The notes under the pieces are model-generated. The model searched no databases and had not been told where the DNA came from. It saw only the letters and a list, made by a program, of their open reading frames with translations. This document shows, in pieces, positions 9,221 to 18,203 of a DNA stretch of 64,000 nt (within the stretch, counting starts at the first letter, position 1; every line of letters starts with the position of its first letter). Location of the stretch: contig NZ_CP109901.1 of NCBI RefSeq assembly GCF_033095805.1, positions 682,001-746,000 on the forward strand, given 5' to 3'. This stretch comes from Serratia sp. UGAL515B_01 (GTDB lineage Bacteria; Pseudomonadota; Gammaproteobacteria; Enterobacterales; Enterobacteriaceae). A program made the translations under genes and the position numbers.

Positions 9221-11110
9221 ATGAAAATACTAGGAGTAACAACTGTTGCTGTGCTTTTTTCCAGTTTGACAATAATGGGGTGCGATAACTCTCAATCCTC
9301 TTCCAGCCAGCAAGATAAATTATGGGAAACATCACAAACCAGTGCCAAAGAAATAGTCGCTCAGATGAGCCCTCGGGAAAAGATCGGCCAGGTGCTAATG
9401 CTGGATGTTCGTAATTGGGGCAAAAACGCTGCCGGGGAACCGGAAAGCGTCACCGTACTCCCTACGGAACTGGCTAAAGTCATCAATGACTACCGACTGG
9501 GTTCCGTGATCCTATTTCGGGAAAACTTTGTTAGTACGCCACAGAGCTATCAGCTGATTCAGGATTTACAGCAGGCTAGTTATCAGTTGCCTTTACTGAT
9601 CAGTACTGATCAGGAAGGTGGATACGTCACGCGTCTGCGCGAAGGCACAGAAATGCCGGGCAATATGGCGCTGGCCGCAACGCGCGATGTCAATATGGCA
9701 CAACATGTGGGTGAAGTTCACGGCTCGGAGCTCAAAGCACTGGGAGTGAACATTAACTTCGCCCCGGTTGTGGATATTAATACCAACCAGAATAACCCGG
9801 TTATCGGCGTGCGTTCATTCAGCAGCAATATTTCGCTGGTTAATGAGATGTCGGGTGCCTATATCAAGGGATTGCAGCAGAACTCTGTTTTGGCCACCGC
9901 AAAGCACTTCCCTGGTCACGGTAACGTGGAAACCGACTCTCACTTTGGGTTGCCGCTGGTTCCTTATACTGAAAGCGAATGGCGGCAAAGCGATCTTGTG
10001 CCATTCAAACATGTTATCGATCAGGGAATTGATGCCGTAATAACGGCACATATCATTGTGCCTGCCCTTGACGATACCAAGGTAGTTTCTAAAAAAGATG
10101 GAACCGAAATCGGTTTGCCAGCCACATTATCCCAAAAAATCATTACCGGTATCCTGCGTGATGAGCTTAAATTCAACGGCCTAATATTTACTGATGCCAT
10201 GGATATGGGAGCTATCACTGAGAACTTTGGTGCTGTTGAAGCTGTGGAAATGGCACTGATGGCGGGTAGTGATGTCATTGTGATGCCAGTTCATATATGG
10301 GATCAGCAGGGGATTGAACAACTGGAAGAGCTTTACCAGTATCTGGAAACACAGCACTATAAAAACCCCGCGTTCGCGTCACGCCTGCAAGAAGCAGCGA
10401 CCCGGGTTGTTCAAACTAAATTGGCAAAAAAGATCACTGCACACAATCCACACACTCTGGAGTTCGCTCAATCTGTCGTTGCTTCACCAGAGCATAAACG
10501 CGATGAACAGAACGTGGCGGAACACGCCATTACGCTTATCAAGAATGATAATCTGTTGCCCTACTCCCTTAATGCACAGAATAACCTGCTGATCATCTCT
10601 GATGAAAATACACGCAATGACATTATCCAAAGTGAATTGAAAAACATTGCTAGCCGGCTTGAAAATCAGGAAATCACAGTTTCTAGTCTGGCATATAAGC
10701 TGGATAAGGAAACTGTGCCAGCCAGTCTGGAAGAAAGCATTAAAGCCAACGATCTGGTTATTTTGGTTACTTACAATCTAAAGACCAAAGGGCATGCTGC
10801 ACAACAGACTATTGATAAAGCGAATGAGCTGGGAACGCCTCTGGTTGTTATCTCATCACGCAACCCTTACGACATTGCTTATCTGGATAACGTGAACGCT
10901 AACTTGGCGATTTATGGTATCACCGGATTTGATGTCACCAATAACAATCGTAACTCTCTTGAAGCCAATATTCGGGCTGGCATCAGAACATTGTTTAAAA
11001 ATGATACTGACACCCACTTCTTTAATGTTCCTAGCGGTAAACTGCCTGTTGATATCAAATCTCCTGAAGGCGAAATCATCTACCCCTTTGGGCATGGCTT
11101 GACCTACTGA
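9221..11110 (+). CDS. GH3 beta-N-acetylhexosaminidase-like lipoprotein (NagZ type)
   Basis: The 629-residue protein has a lipoprotein signal (lipobox IMGC, Cys21) and a GH3 catalytic barrel with the NagZ-type signature KHFPGHG (228-234) and the Asp239-Ser-His241 dyad that supplies the acid/base His in N-acetylglucosaminidases. The nucleophile region FTDAMDMGAI lies around 325-335. A C-terminal GH3 domain follows, which short cytoplasmic NagZ proteins lack. Cleavage of beta-N-acetylglucosamine from the non-reducing end is the family activity. The lipid anchor puts it in the periplasm or at the surface, unlike cytoplasmic NagZ, so peptidoglycan recycling is unlikely to be its only job. The preceding NAGPA/phosphatase lipoprotein suggests joint attack on an amino-sugar phosphoglycan. 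Confidence 0.88.
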   Translation: MKILGVTTVAVLFSSLTIMGCDNSQSSSSQQDKLWETSQTSAKEIVAQMSPREKIGQVLMLDVRNWGKNAAGEPESVTVLPTELAKVINDYRLGSVILFRENFVSTPQSYQLIQDLQQASYQLPLLISTDQEGGYVTRLREGTEMPGNMALAATRDVNMAQHVGEVHGSELKALGVNINFAPVVDINTNQNNPVIGVRSFSSNISLVNEMSGAYIKGLQQNSVLATAKHFPGHGNVETDSHFGLPLVPYTESEWRQSDLVPFKHVIDQGIDAVITAHIIVPALDDTKVVSKKDGTEIGLPATLSQKIITGILRDELKFNGLIFTDAMDMGAITENFGAVEAVEMALMAGSDVIVMPVHIWDQQGIEQLEELYQYLETQHYKNPAFASRLQEAATRVVQTKLAKKITAHNPHTLEFAQSVVASPEHKRDEQNVAEHAITLIKNDNLLPYSLNAQNNLLIISDENTRNDIIQSELKNIASRLENQEITVSSLAYKLDKETVPASLEESIKANDLVILVTYNLKTKGHAAQQTIDKANELGTPLVVISSRNPYDIAYLDNVNANLAIYGITGFDVTNNNRNSLEANIRAGIRTLFKNDTDTHFFNVPSGKLPVDIKSPEGEIIYPFGHGLTY

Positions 11111-11143
11111 TCCCGGTCAAAATTGCCCGCAGTTGCACAAAAT

Positions 11144-11172
11144 AACAATGGCTGGGCAAACCAGCCATTGTT
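11144..11172. terminator. Stem-loop after the GH3 gene
   Basis: A perfect 12-bp stem (AACAATGGCTGG / CCAGCCATTGTT) with loop GCAAA begins 33 bases after the GH3 stop. No strong T-run follows on the plus strand, but the stem strength and position support transcription termination. Confidence 0.65.
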
Positions 11173-11289
11173 GATGCGAATTCATAAAGAAAATACCCCA
11201 ATTGCACAATGCTACCTAAGAAAAAAAGTAGAATCATAAAAAAATGAGTTATATATAATAAATAAAACCTTGTAGATTACATAAAATGC

Positions 11290-11933
11290 TAGAACCAAAT
11301 AAAGGAATATTAACCTTCAGAGCAGAGGGTGATAATCTAAAATCAAGTCGTTTTTATTCAAGGAAAATACATTGACCAGGAAAGTCTTCATTATGTGGAA
11401 GAAGCAACTCTGGAGTGACTATTGGTCGTGGGTTTGACCTTGGTGAAAGATCAAGAACAAGTGCATTAATAAGCCTAAGGAAAGCAGGGATAGAAAAAGA
11501 AAAAGCAGAATCCATATCGGAAGGAGCTAGATTAAAAGGATGATAGGCTTATGATTTTGTTGCTAAATATAGAGATTCAATTGGTGAGATAACCGAGTTG
11601 CAGCAATTATCTTTATTCATGTTAACCTACGAGGATTTAAAAAGTGATGTGGAGAAAATATGCAAAGACAAGTTCACAATAACAAAATACCACCCAAATC
11701 CTAATATATCATCGACTCTCGCATGGGATGCTATTCCAGATAAGATAAAAGAAATCCTTATAGATTTACGTTACCGTGGAGACTATAGCTCAAGAACCAG
11801 AAAATACATACAAAGGCCAGCGTACTCAGGTGATTTACAGAGTTTTGGGAGAGTAATTGCGGACAGGTCAATTTGGCTTTCTGTTCCTGATGACAGGTTT
11901 AAAAGAAGGGTTGAATTCTATGAAAGTAATTAA
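11290..11933 (+). pseudogene. Pesticin-type lysozyme/muramidase effector, frameshifted
   Basis: Joining frames gives a protein resembling the pesticin C-terminal muramidase domain (PF16754). The pieces are a KYIDQESLHYVEE-like start near 11365, then TIGRGFDLGERS at about 11420-11455 (the hallmark TIGRG.D), the KAGIEKEKAESISEGARLKG helix region, and a clean C-terminal frame from 11550 to 11933. Stops and shifts occur at about 11395-11420 and at 11543. The longest intact piece starts at 11598 (111 residues). Pesticin and T6SS VgrG-linked versions cleave peptidoglycan. No VgrG, PAAR or receptor domain is visible upstream, so the delivery part is lost or the gene was an orphan cassette. A/T content is higher than in neighbours, suggesting transfer. 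Confidence 0.65.
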
Positions 11934-12258
11934 AGTTCTATTTTTTATTTCAATTTATTCCTTCAATGTAAGTGCTGCGTTTACCGAGCCGGAAGTAAGT
12001 CAATTGTAAGAGATAAACAAAAGTCAATTGAAAAAAAAGAAAAAAATATTAGATGAAACAATAAAAAAAAACCAACATTTACCAAAAGAAAAAAAGCATA
12101 TTAGAACTTGAAAAGTCTTGGAATGATACAATCATAAAAAATGTAAAATAATGATTTTTGAATCTATAAATACCGATGCGGAAATAGAAGAGGAAAACTT
12201 ATGTTTATCAAATGAATATACTTCAGCAGCAGATTTGTTCGAAAAATTAAACTATTGA
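11920..12258 (+). pseudogene. Probable secreted immunity partner of the lysozyme, degraded
   Basis: An ATG at 11920 overlaps the lysozyme end by 14 bases and opens with a clear signal peptide (MKVIKVLFFISIYSFNVSAA), stopping at 12007. Further pieces continue in shifted frames: LKKKKKILDETIKKNQHLPK, then LELEKSWNDTIIKNVK, then a Cys-containing ENLCLSNEYTSAADLFEKLNY ending at about 12258. The order (helical, Lys-rich, W.....C) recalls LprI-type lysozyme-inhibitor folds. That resemblance is weak; the overlap and signal peptide are the stronger reasons to call it a periplasmic immunity protein. Confidence 0.5.
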
Positions 12259-12300
12259 TAGCCTAAATAACCACGCTTAATACCGTTTCACTGTAAGCTT

Positions 12301-12367
12301 CAGGTAGGTTGGAATCATGCGGAACGCCGACACGCTGTGAACCCATCCTTGGGGGCTCGTATCGCGC
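12301..12367 (+). repeat. Dispersed repeat with AACGCCGACACG core, copy 2
   Basis: GGAACGCCGACACGCTGTGA with the following CCCATCCTTGGGGGCTCG matches copies at 8815 and 17881. Palindrome-rich sequence continues to about 12432 (GCGGCTATTTAG). Confidence 0.6.
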
Positions 12368-12596
12368 ATTCATGCGCTCAACTAACCTGCATCACTCCCA
12401 CCTGTAGCACTATTAGACGCGGCTATTTAGTAAAAAAATGGATAGAAAAATCTCTAATTGATTGAATTTAATGAATAATACGGTAGCGTATTCAATATGT
12501 TGATGCCGTATTAAGGCGTCGTCAGGTATCCATGGCGCTCGTTCAGTGGTCTATCGCGTCGTAAACCTCCTGAATGAGCGTTGCAGCGGACTGCAA

Positions 12597-12719
12597 CGCT
12601 GGCTGAAGGGCATAATCACCCGAAGCGGCGTGAATAAAGCAGTTGTAGCACTGGCGAACAAAAATGCGCGAATAGCATGGTCGCTGGTGAATCAGAAAAC
12701 TGTTTATGTCTCGAAGTGA
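12597..12719 (+). pseudogene. IS110-family transposase C-terminal remnant
   Basis: Forty codons read GVNKAVVALANKNARIAW and then a stop. This is the conserved C-terminal block of IS110/IS1111-type DEDD transposases. The rest of the gene is missing. The opposite-strand open frame at 12543-12791 is a shadow. Confidence 0.75.
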
Positions 12720-12944
12720 AGTGCCTTTATCAAGTAAAGTCAAAGCGTTGATGTACTCACAGGTAGAAACAACGCTCTGTAAACCTGGCAAATAGCTTGG
12801 CTGTCAGAAGCCATGGCGCTAATGAGGTCAGAGAGTACGGATGTTCATCAGGGCTCACGAAGCCGAATATATGTTTGTGACTACCTTGTCAGAAAAAGGT
12901 CTGCCCACACTTGCACTGGTGAGGTGTCCATATAGCTATTTAGC

Positions 12945-13110
12945 CAGCATCGAATTGATCCACATGATATGTAAAGGGTAATATCAATATCCGCCAAGTG
13001 AGGGATTGTCACCTGCGGAATAATTTTATCTGTTGGCTGCCTAAATAATCGGCAGCGCAACTGTTGCTAACTTCTCTACGCTAATGCGACAGACCCCAGG
13101 AGGCAAAAAA
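12945..13110 (+). pseudogene. IS6-like transposase C-terminal remnant, copy 1
   Basis: Reading through two stops gives LASIELIHMICKG*YQYPP, then SEGLSPAE*FYLLAA*. This matches the C-terminal end of IS6/IS26-type DDE transposases. The following nucleotides are similar to 39838-39925, so two decayed copies exist in the window. Confidence 0.6.
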
Positions 13111-13198
13111 GAAGCGATTAATTCCCAAGCCGGGTTCGGCATATTATAACGAGATATGAGTTATTCTTTATTATAAAACATGGCATTATCATTGTTCA

Positions 13199-14083
13199 TT
13201 AAGAGACACTACCTAGCATGAAGGATATAAACTCCCGAATGATTAAAGAATTCTGTTTGTGCTTCGGATAAACGATGTTGATAGGTAACCCTATTGGAGT
13301 ATTGAAAGGTAGTATTTTAACCAGTTTTCCTTTTTCAAATGCTCGTTCTACAATGAAAAGTGGCAACAAAGCTATACCCAACCCCGCTTCTGCCGCTTCC
13401 TTAATAAATTCACCGTTGTTACTACAAACGTGTCCAGTAACTGCAAATACTTTGCTTTTACCATCCACACAAAGATTCCAACCGCGCTGTTCTTCATGCC
13501 CGTACAGTAAACACTTATGTTTAATTAGGTCCTCTGCCTTTTCTATTGGGCCCTCGCGCTGAAGATATTCAGGACTGGCGCAAAGCGCCATTGGTAAGCT
13601 CCCAAGCGATCGTGCAATCAGTGTTGAGTCTGTAAGATTTCCAACACGTAGGGCAATATCGACACTTTCTCCAACCAAATCTACAAAGCGGTCCTCCATT
13701 TCGACATCAAGCATCAAATCAGTATTTAGGTTTTTAAACTCAATAATTTTTTTATATAAATTATGTAATCCGTACGTCATAGGTATACTGATTCTCATAA
13801 AGCCAACCAGTTTTTTATGATGAAGGTAAAGTAACTGATTTGCAGCGTACACCTCATCAATAATTCGCTGTGCTTGATGAAAAAAAGCCATACCAATGTC
13901 AGTCACAGAAAGCTTGCGAGTATTACGCACTAATAGCCTTGTAGAAACGGACTGCTCTAAGGCAGCTAATCGCCGGCTAACAAATTGTTTTGATAGGCCC
14001 AATTGCTCCGCAGCTGTTGTAAAGCTTCTAGTATTAACAATAGTAGTAAATATATGAAGATCTTCGAAATTCATCATTGTCAC
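13199..14083 (-). CDS. LysR-type transcriptional regulator
   Basis: The 294-residue protein has the usual LTTR plan: an N-terminal winged helix-turn-helix (FTTAAEQLGLSKQFVSRRLAALE, residues about 21-43) and a periplasmic-binding-like effector domain from about residue 90. A start at Met4 (MNFEDLHIF) is also usual for the family. It is transcribed away from the isochorismatase/XapX/amidohydrolase operon across a 585-bp gap, the classic arrangement for a LysR protein controlling a divergent target. The effector is unknown. Confidence 0.85.
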   Translation of the reverse strand: MTMMNFEDLHIFTTIVNTRSFTTAAEQLGLSKQFVSRRLAALEQSVSTRLLVRNTRKLSVTDIGMAFFHQAQRIIDEVYAANQLLYLHHKKLVGFMRISIPMTYGLHNLYKKIIEFKNLNTDLMLDVEMEDRFVDLVGESVDIALRVGNLTDSTLIARSLGSLPMALCASPEYLQREGPIEKAEDLIKHKCLLYGHEEQRGWNLCVDGKSKVFAVTGHVCSNNGEFIKEAAEAGLGIALLPLFIVERAFEKGKLVKILPFNTPIGLPINIVYPKHKQNSLIIREFISFMLGSVS

Positions 14084-14668
14084 CTAGTTCAGGACAGTGT
14101 TTATCAGAAATAGATATTTAAAATAATATTAATTTACATATACTTTAAAGCACCCAAGTTGTGTGGGGACAGAAAACCTCTAGGAACAAAGTAGATAAAG
14201 AGGCTACATGATGACTAGGGTGAGTAGGCGTAGTCAATACACATTTAACTTGGAGTCGTATTCAGCAATAAAAAATCGAGTTTTTACTATACGCTACTTG
14301 CTTCATAGTATTGGTTTTTTTAGCTGTAATTAATTTATTGCCATGATTTTAAAATGATTATTAACTGCCAGAAGTGGCTGGGAAAACCATCTACTTAACT
14401 GACATTAATGTTTTTTTGAAAAAATCGATTTCCGTGCGCCAGATTTTTGTGAGCTAATTTAGTCATTGTATGATAACTGGTTTTTTTAATTCTTAATAAC
14501 CTAAGATAAAATAAGAAAACATCTTATTTAGGTGAAGAAGATTTAATTGGAAATGTAGGCGGTAAAGTTTTAGAGTAATTAAAAATCAGTACTGCTTGTG
14601 ACTTCCAAAAAAAGTGGATATTGATTTTTTCTAATTCATAATTTAAATAATTTTAGGAGAGTCTTTAA
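14084..14668. promoter_or_regulatory. Divergent LysR / isochorismatase intergenic region
   Basis: 585 bases, strongly A/T-rich, with no recognisable gene. It should carry both divergent promoters and the LysR binding sites. I could not single out one convincing T-N11-A box. AGGAGAG at 14655-14661 is the ribosome site of the gene at 14669. Confidence 0.5.
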
Positions 14669-15349
14669 ATGTCTTATTTTCTTGATGTATTAACACCACA
14701 GAATAGCCAGGTTATTTTTATCGATCAGCAACCACAAATGGCGTTTGGCGTTCAATCTATTGACCGTCAAACCCTGAAAAATAATGTAGTTGCGTTGGCA
14801 AAAGCAGCTAAAGCGTTTGATATTCCAACGACTATTACTACTGTGGAAACTGACGGTTTCTCTGGGCACACCTATCCAGAGTTGCTTGCGGTTTTTCCAG
14901 AGAACAAACTCCTTGAACGCACCTCGATGAACTCTTGGGATGACCAGAATGTTCGTGATGCGCTGGCAGCCAATGGTCGTAAAAAAGTGATTGTTGCTGG
15001 TTTATGGACGGAAGTTTGTAATAACACGTTTGCTCTTTGCTCAATGAAAGAAGGCGGCTATGAAATATACATGGTGGCTGATGCTTCTGGTGGTACTACC
15101 CTAGATGCACACAAATACTCAATGGATCGTATGGTGCAAGCAGGTGTAATCCCTGTTACTTGGCAGCAAGTGATGCTTGAATGGCAACGCGACTGGGCAC
15201 ATAAAGAAACTTATGATGCTGTTATGGCAATAGCTAAAGAGCATTCTGGTGCCTATGGCATCGGTGTTGACTACGCATATACTATGGTTCACAAAGCAGA
15301 AGAACGTGTACAACATGGTGAGCGTATTGGCCCTAACCCAGCCAAATAA
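14669..15349 (+). CDS. Isochorismatase-family cysteine hydrolase (YcaC-like)
   Basis: The 226-residue protein has the isochorismatase-like hydrolase fold with Asp19 (FIDQQPQMAF) and Cys117 (LWTEVCNNTFAL) as two of the catalytic triad residues. The closest known shape is the YcaC-type octameric hydrolase of unknown substrate. It is first in an operon with an XapX-domain membrane protein and an amidohydrolase, suggesting two-step hydrolysis of an amide-type compound. A strong AGGAGAG ribosome site precedes it. Confidence 0.85.
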   Translation: MSYFLDVLTPQNSQVIFIDQQPQMAFGVQSIDRQTLKNNVVALAKAAKAFDIPTTITTVETDGFSGHTYPELLAVFPENKLLERTSMNSWDDQNVRDALAANGRKKVIVAGLWTEVCNNTFALCSMKEGGYEIYMVADASGGTTLDAHKYSMDRMVQAGVIPVTWQQVMLEWQRDWAHKETYDAVMAIAKEHSGAYGIGVDYAYTMVHKAEERVQHGERIGPNPAK

Positions 15350-15454
15350 TCTCTAAGTCTAACAACAGGTATAATGCATATTTTATTGACTTGAATATTC
15401 TTCAATCCAGGTTATATGAAATCGCTTGCATTATACCTTTATTTTCAGGTTAAG

Positions 15455-15733
15455 ATGAAAATATATATTCTGACATTAGGAGCGGGCCTTTTAGTCGGCA
15501 TTATTTATAGCTTGCTAAATGTCCGCTCTCCAGCTCCTCCCTTAATCGCTCTTCTCGGTTTATTAGGTATGCTGATTGGCGAACAAATTATTCCTGTAGG
15601 AAAACAATTGATTGCTGGTACCGTTTTTTCTACCGCTTGTACCAGAACAGAAACTATCAATCATATTTTTGGTCAGTTGCCTGGCCGTCAAACAGCAGAC
15701 AAAAAGTCATCCATTGAGGAAAAAGACTCATGA
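15455..15733 (+). CDS. XapX-domain (DUF1427) small membrane protein
   Basis: The family start MKIYILTLGAGLLVGIIYSL gives 92 residues. An upstream in-frame ATG at 15416 is less likely because AGGTTAAG directly precedes 15455. Two hydrophobic segments flank the conserved SPAPPLIALLGLLGMLIGEQ region. XapX-domain proteins are often next to isochorismatase or amidohydrolase genes, and their function is unknown. The stop overlaps the next gene's ATG by four bases. Confidence 0.8.
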   Translation: MKIYILTLGAGLLVGIIYSLLNVRSPAPPLIALLGLLGMLIGEQIIPVGKQLIAGTVFSTACTRTETINHIFGQLPGRQTADKKSSIEEKDS

Positions 15734-17625
15734 GCAAACCTGTTATAGCCGATGTTATTTTACATCATGGCTTAATCAGCACTTTGGATAAATCCAATCC
15801 TACAGCGAGTGCAGTAGCGGTCAAAGATGGAAAGTTTCTTGCAGTAGGAAGTGAAGCTGAAGTGATGGCTTTTGCCAGCTCAGCCACAAAAATCATTGAT
15901 CTAAAAGGTAAACGTGTGTTACCTGGGTTGATTGATAACCATACTCATGTGGTGCGCGGTGGCCTGAACTATAATCTCGAGCTTCGTTGGGATGGTGTTC
16001 GCTCTTTAGCCGATGCTATGGACATGCTTCGTCGCCAAGTCGCTATTACCCCTGCACCACAATGGGTACGTGTGGTTGGCGGTTTCACTGAACATCAGTT
16101 TGTTGAAAAACGCCTACCTACCCTGGCAGAGATCAATGCGATCGCGCCAGATACCCCAGTATTTCTGCTTCACTTGTATGATCGAGCACTGCTAAACGCT
16201 GCAGCATTACGTGCTGTTGGTTATACCAAAGATACACAGGCACCTCCTGGTGGAGAAATTACCCGGGATGCGAAAGGTAATCCAACAGGATTATTATTGG
16301 CAAAACCTAATGCCAGTGTACTGTATGCAACGTTAGCAAAAGGCCCTAAATTGCCTATTGAGTATCAGGTCAACTCTACGCGTCACTTTATGCGCGAACT
16401 GAATCGACTCGGTGTTTGTGGTGTGATTGATGCGGGCGGTGGTTTTCAGAACTATCCAGATGACTATGCCGTGGTGCAACAACTCGCTGATGAAGGGCTG
16501 ATGACAGTAAGACTGGCTTACAATTTGTTTACTCAAAAGCCACAGGAAGAGAAAGAAGACTTCCTGAACTGGACACGTTCGGTCACTTATAAACAGGGGG
16601 ATGATTATTTTCGCCATAATGGTGCTGGTGAAATGTTGGTGTTCTCTGCTGCGGATTTTGAGGATTTCCGCCAACCGCGGCCAGATATGCCACCAGAAAT
16701 GGAAGGCGAACTGGAAGAAGTGGTCAGGATTTTGGCAGAAAACCGTTGGCCGTGGCGTTTACATGCAACGTACGATGAAACCATTTCTCGTGCACTGGAT
16801 GTCTTCGAGAAGGTCAATCAGGATATTCCACTAGAGGGTATCAACTGGTTCTTCGACCATGCGGAAACCATTTCAGAACGTTCTATTGATCGTGTGGCAG
16901 CATTGGGGGGCGGGATAGCCGTACAGCATCGTATGGCTTACCAGGGAGAATACTTTGTTGAGCGCTATGGTGCGGGTGCAGCGGAAGCGACGCCTCCTAT
17001 TGCGCGTATGCTGGAGAAAGGTGTCAAAGTTTCTGCTGGCACCGATGCTACTCGTGTTGCCTCTTATAACCCTTGGGTTTCTCTGGCTTGGATGATCACG
17101 GGAAAAACCGTGGGCGGTATGAATCTTTATCCGCGTAGCAACTGCCTTGATCGGGAAACAGCATTGCGTATGTGGACTGAAAACGTTACCTGGTTCTCTA
17201 ATGAGGAAGGGAAGAAAGGGCGTATTCAAGTGGGACAGTTTGCTGATTTGGTGGTACCGGATAAGGACTATTTTGCGTGTTCTGAAGATGAAATTTCTTT
17301 CCTGACATCTGAGTTGACGATGGTAGGGGGGAAAGTGGTCTGGGGTGCAGGTCCGTTTGCATCATACGATGAAAACCAGGTTCCACCGGCGATGCCTGAT
17401 TGGTCACCAGTACGTACTTTCAAAGGCTTTGCTGCTTGGGGGGAGCCAGAAGGTGCAGGCAAGAATTCACTGGCTGTACGTCAGATGGCGATGGCTTCCT
17501 GTGGGTGTGCAGATAACTGTGGTTTACATGGCCATGACCATGCTGGAGCCTGGACATCGACGTTACCTATTTCTGATCTTAAAGGCTTCTTCGGTGCTTT
17601 AGGTTGCTCTTGTTGGGCTGTATGA
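15730..17625 (+). CDS. Amidohydrolase, YtcJ/N-substituted formamide deformylase type
   Basis: The 631-residue metal-dependent hydrolase has the N-terminal metal motif DNHTHVVRGGLN (His71, His73), a mid-domain His in FDHAETIS, and the C-terminal SAGTDATR metal Asp. This is the amidohydrolase_3 family, acting on C-N bonds of exogenous amides. The extra C-terminal tail is rich in Cys and His (SCGCADNCGLHGHDHAG ... GCSCW) and may bind metal. Translational coupling to XapX and co-transcription with the isochorismatase suggest one catabolic route controlled by the divergent LysR gene. Confidence 0.85.
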   Translation: MSKPVIADVILHHGLISTLDKSNPTASAVAVKDGKFLAVGSEAEVMAFASSATKIIDLKGKRVLPGLIDNHTHVVRGGLNYNLELRWDGVRSLADAMDMLRRQVAITPAPQWVRVVGGFTEHQFVEKRLPTLAEINAIAPDTPVFLLHLYDRALLNAAALRAVGYTKDTQAPPGGEITRDAKGNPTGLLLAKPNASVLYATLAKGPKLPIEYQVNSTRHFMRELNRLGVCGVIDAGGGFQNYPDDYAVVQQLADEGLMTVRLAYNLFTQKPQEEKEDFLNWTRSVTYKQGDDYFRHNGAGEMLVFSAADFEDFRQPRPDMPPEMEGELEEVVRILAENRWPWRLHATYDETISRALDVFEKVNQDIPLEGINWFFDHAETISERSIDRVAALGGGIAVQHRMAYQGEYFVERYGAGAAEATPPIARMLEKGVKVSAGTDATRVASYNPWVSLAWMITGKTVGGMNLYPRSNCLDRETALRMWTENVTWFSNEEGKKGRIQVGQFADLVVPDKDYFACSEDEISFLTSELTMVGGKVVWGAGPFASYDENQVPPAMPDWSPVRTFKGFAAWGEPEGAGKNSLAVRQMAMASCGCADNCGLHGHDHAGAWTSTLPISDLKGFFGALGCSCWAV

Positions 17626-17667
17626 TCTTTATTGAATGGGGGCTAACAGGAGCGCTTATTAATTGAT

Positions 17668-17793
17668 TATACCCTTCATTCTTCAAGTTGCATGGGTGTT
17701 GGCTTTGTCAATTCGTACCCGTCACATAGTGAGCTATGCTCCTGGCACTCTCAGACTTGCCGCCTACATGCAACTCGAATTGTTTTGGGTATA
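17668..17793. repeat. ERIC-like palindromic repeat, copy A
   Basis: A roughly 126-bp imperfect palindrome bounded by TATACCCTTCATTCTTCAAG and the inverse of TATACCCAAAACAATTCG, with the central TGAGCTATGCTCCTGG resembling the ERIC core TAAGCTCCTGGG. Near-identical copies lie at 36281 and 38271. Confidence 0.75.
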
Positions 17794-17880
17794 TACAAAA
17801 TAGCTGCACCCAATAATGTTAATAGGTGGAGTAATGTAGATTAGCGGACCGTTGCATATAGATAATACTAACCTCTAGGT

Positions 17881-17925
17881 ATGTGTTCACGGCGTGTCGG
17901 TGTTCCGCATAACTCCACCGGTATG
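17881..17925 (-). repeat. Dispersed repeat with AACACCGACACG core, copy 3 (inverted)
   Basis: The minus strand reads GCGGAACACCGACACGCCGT and matches the copies at 8815 and 12301. The gap from 17926 to 18203 shows no gene and is A/T-rich. Confidence 0.6.
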
Positions 17926-18203
17926 AAGTCTCCATTGGAGCGCTATTTAAAGCTTTTATTTAGAACAGTAAATCTTAAGGTTAGTAGATTGATAAGTAAA
18001 GATAATAGTGGGTTAATCTGAGCGATATATTGACGCTCTCCAAATTGTGCGTCATTTGTTTCCTTACCTCATACTTCTTTAAAATCATCCTATGCCAGTC
18101 AAACTGCATTACAATTAGAGTGTAAAGTAAAATAAATTTTTTATTACTAACACCTATAGGATGCATAATTCATATATATATTTTGTGTAGGTATTAAAGT
18201 GTT

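Noticed and set aside
12543..12791. 82-residue minus-strand frame
   Set aside because: It is the shadow of an IS110 remnant on the plus strand.
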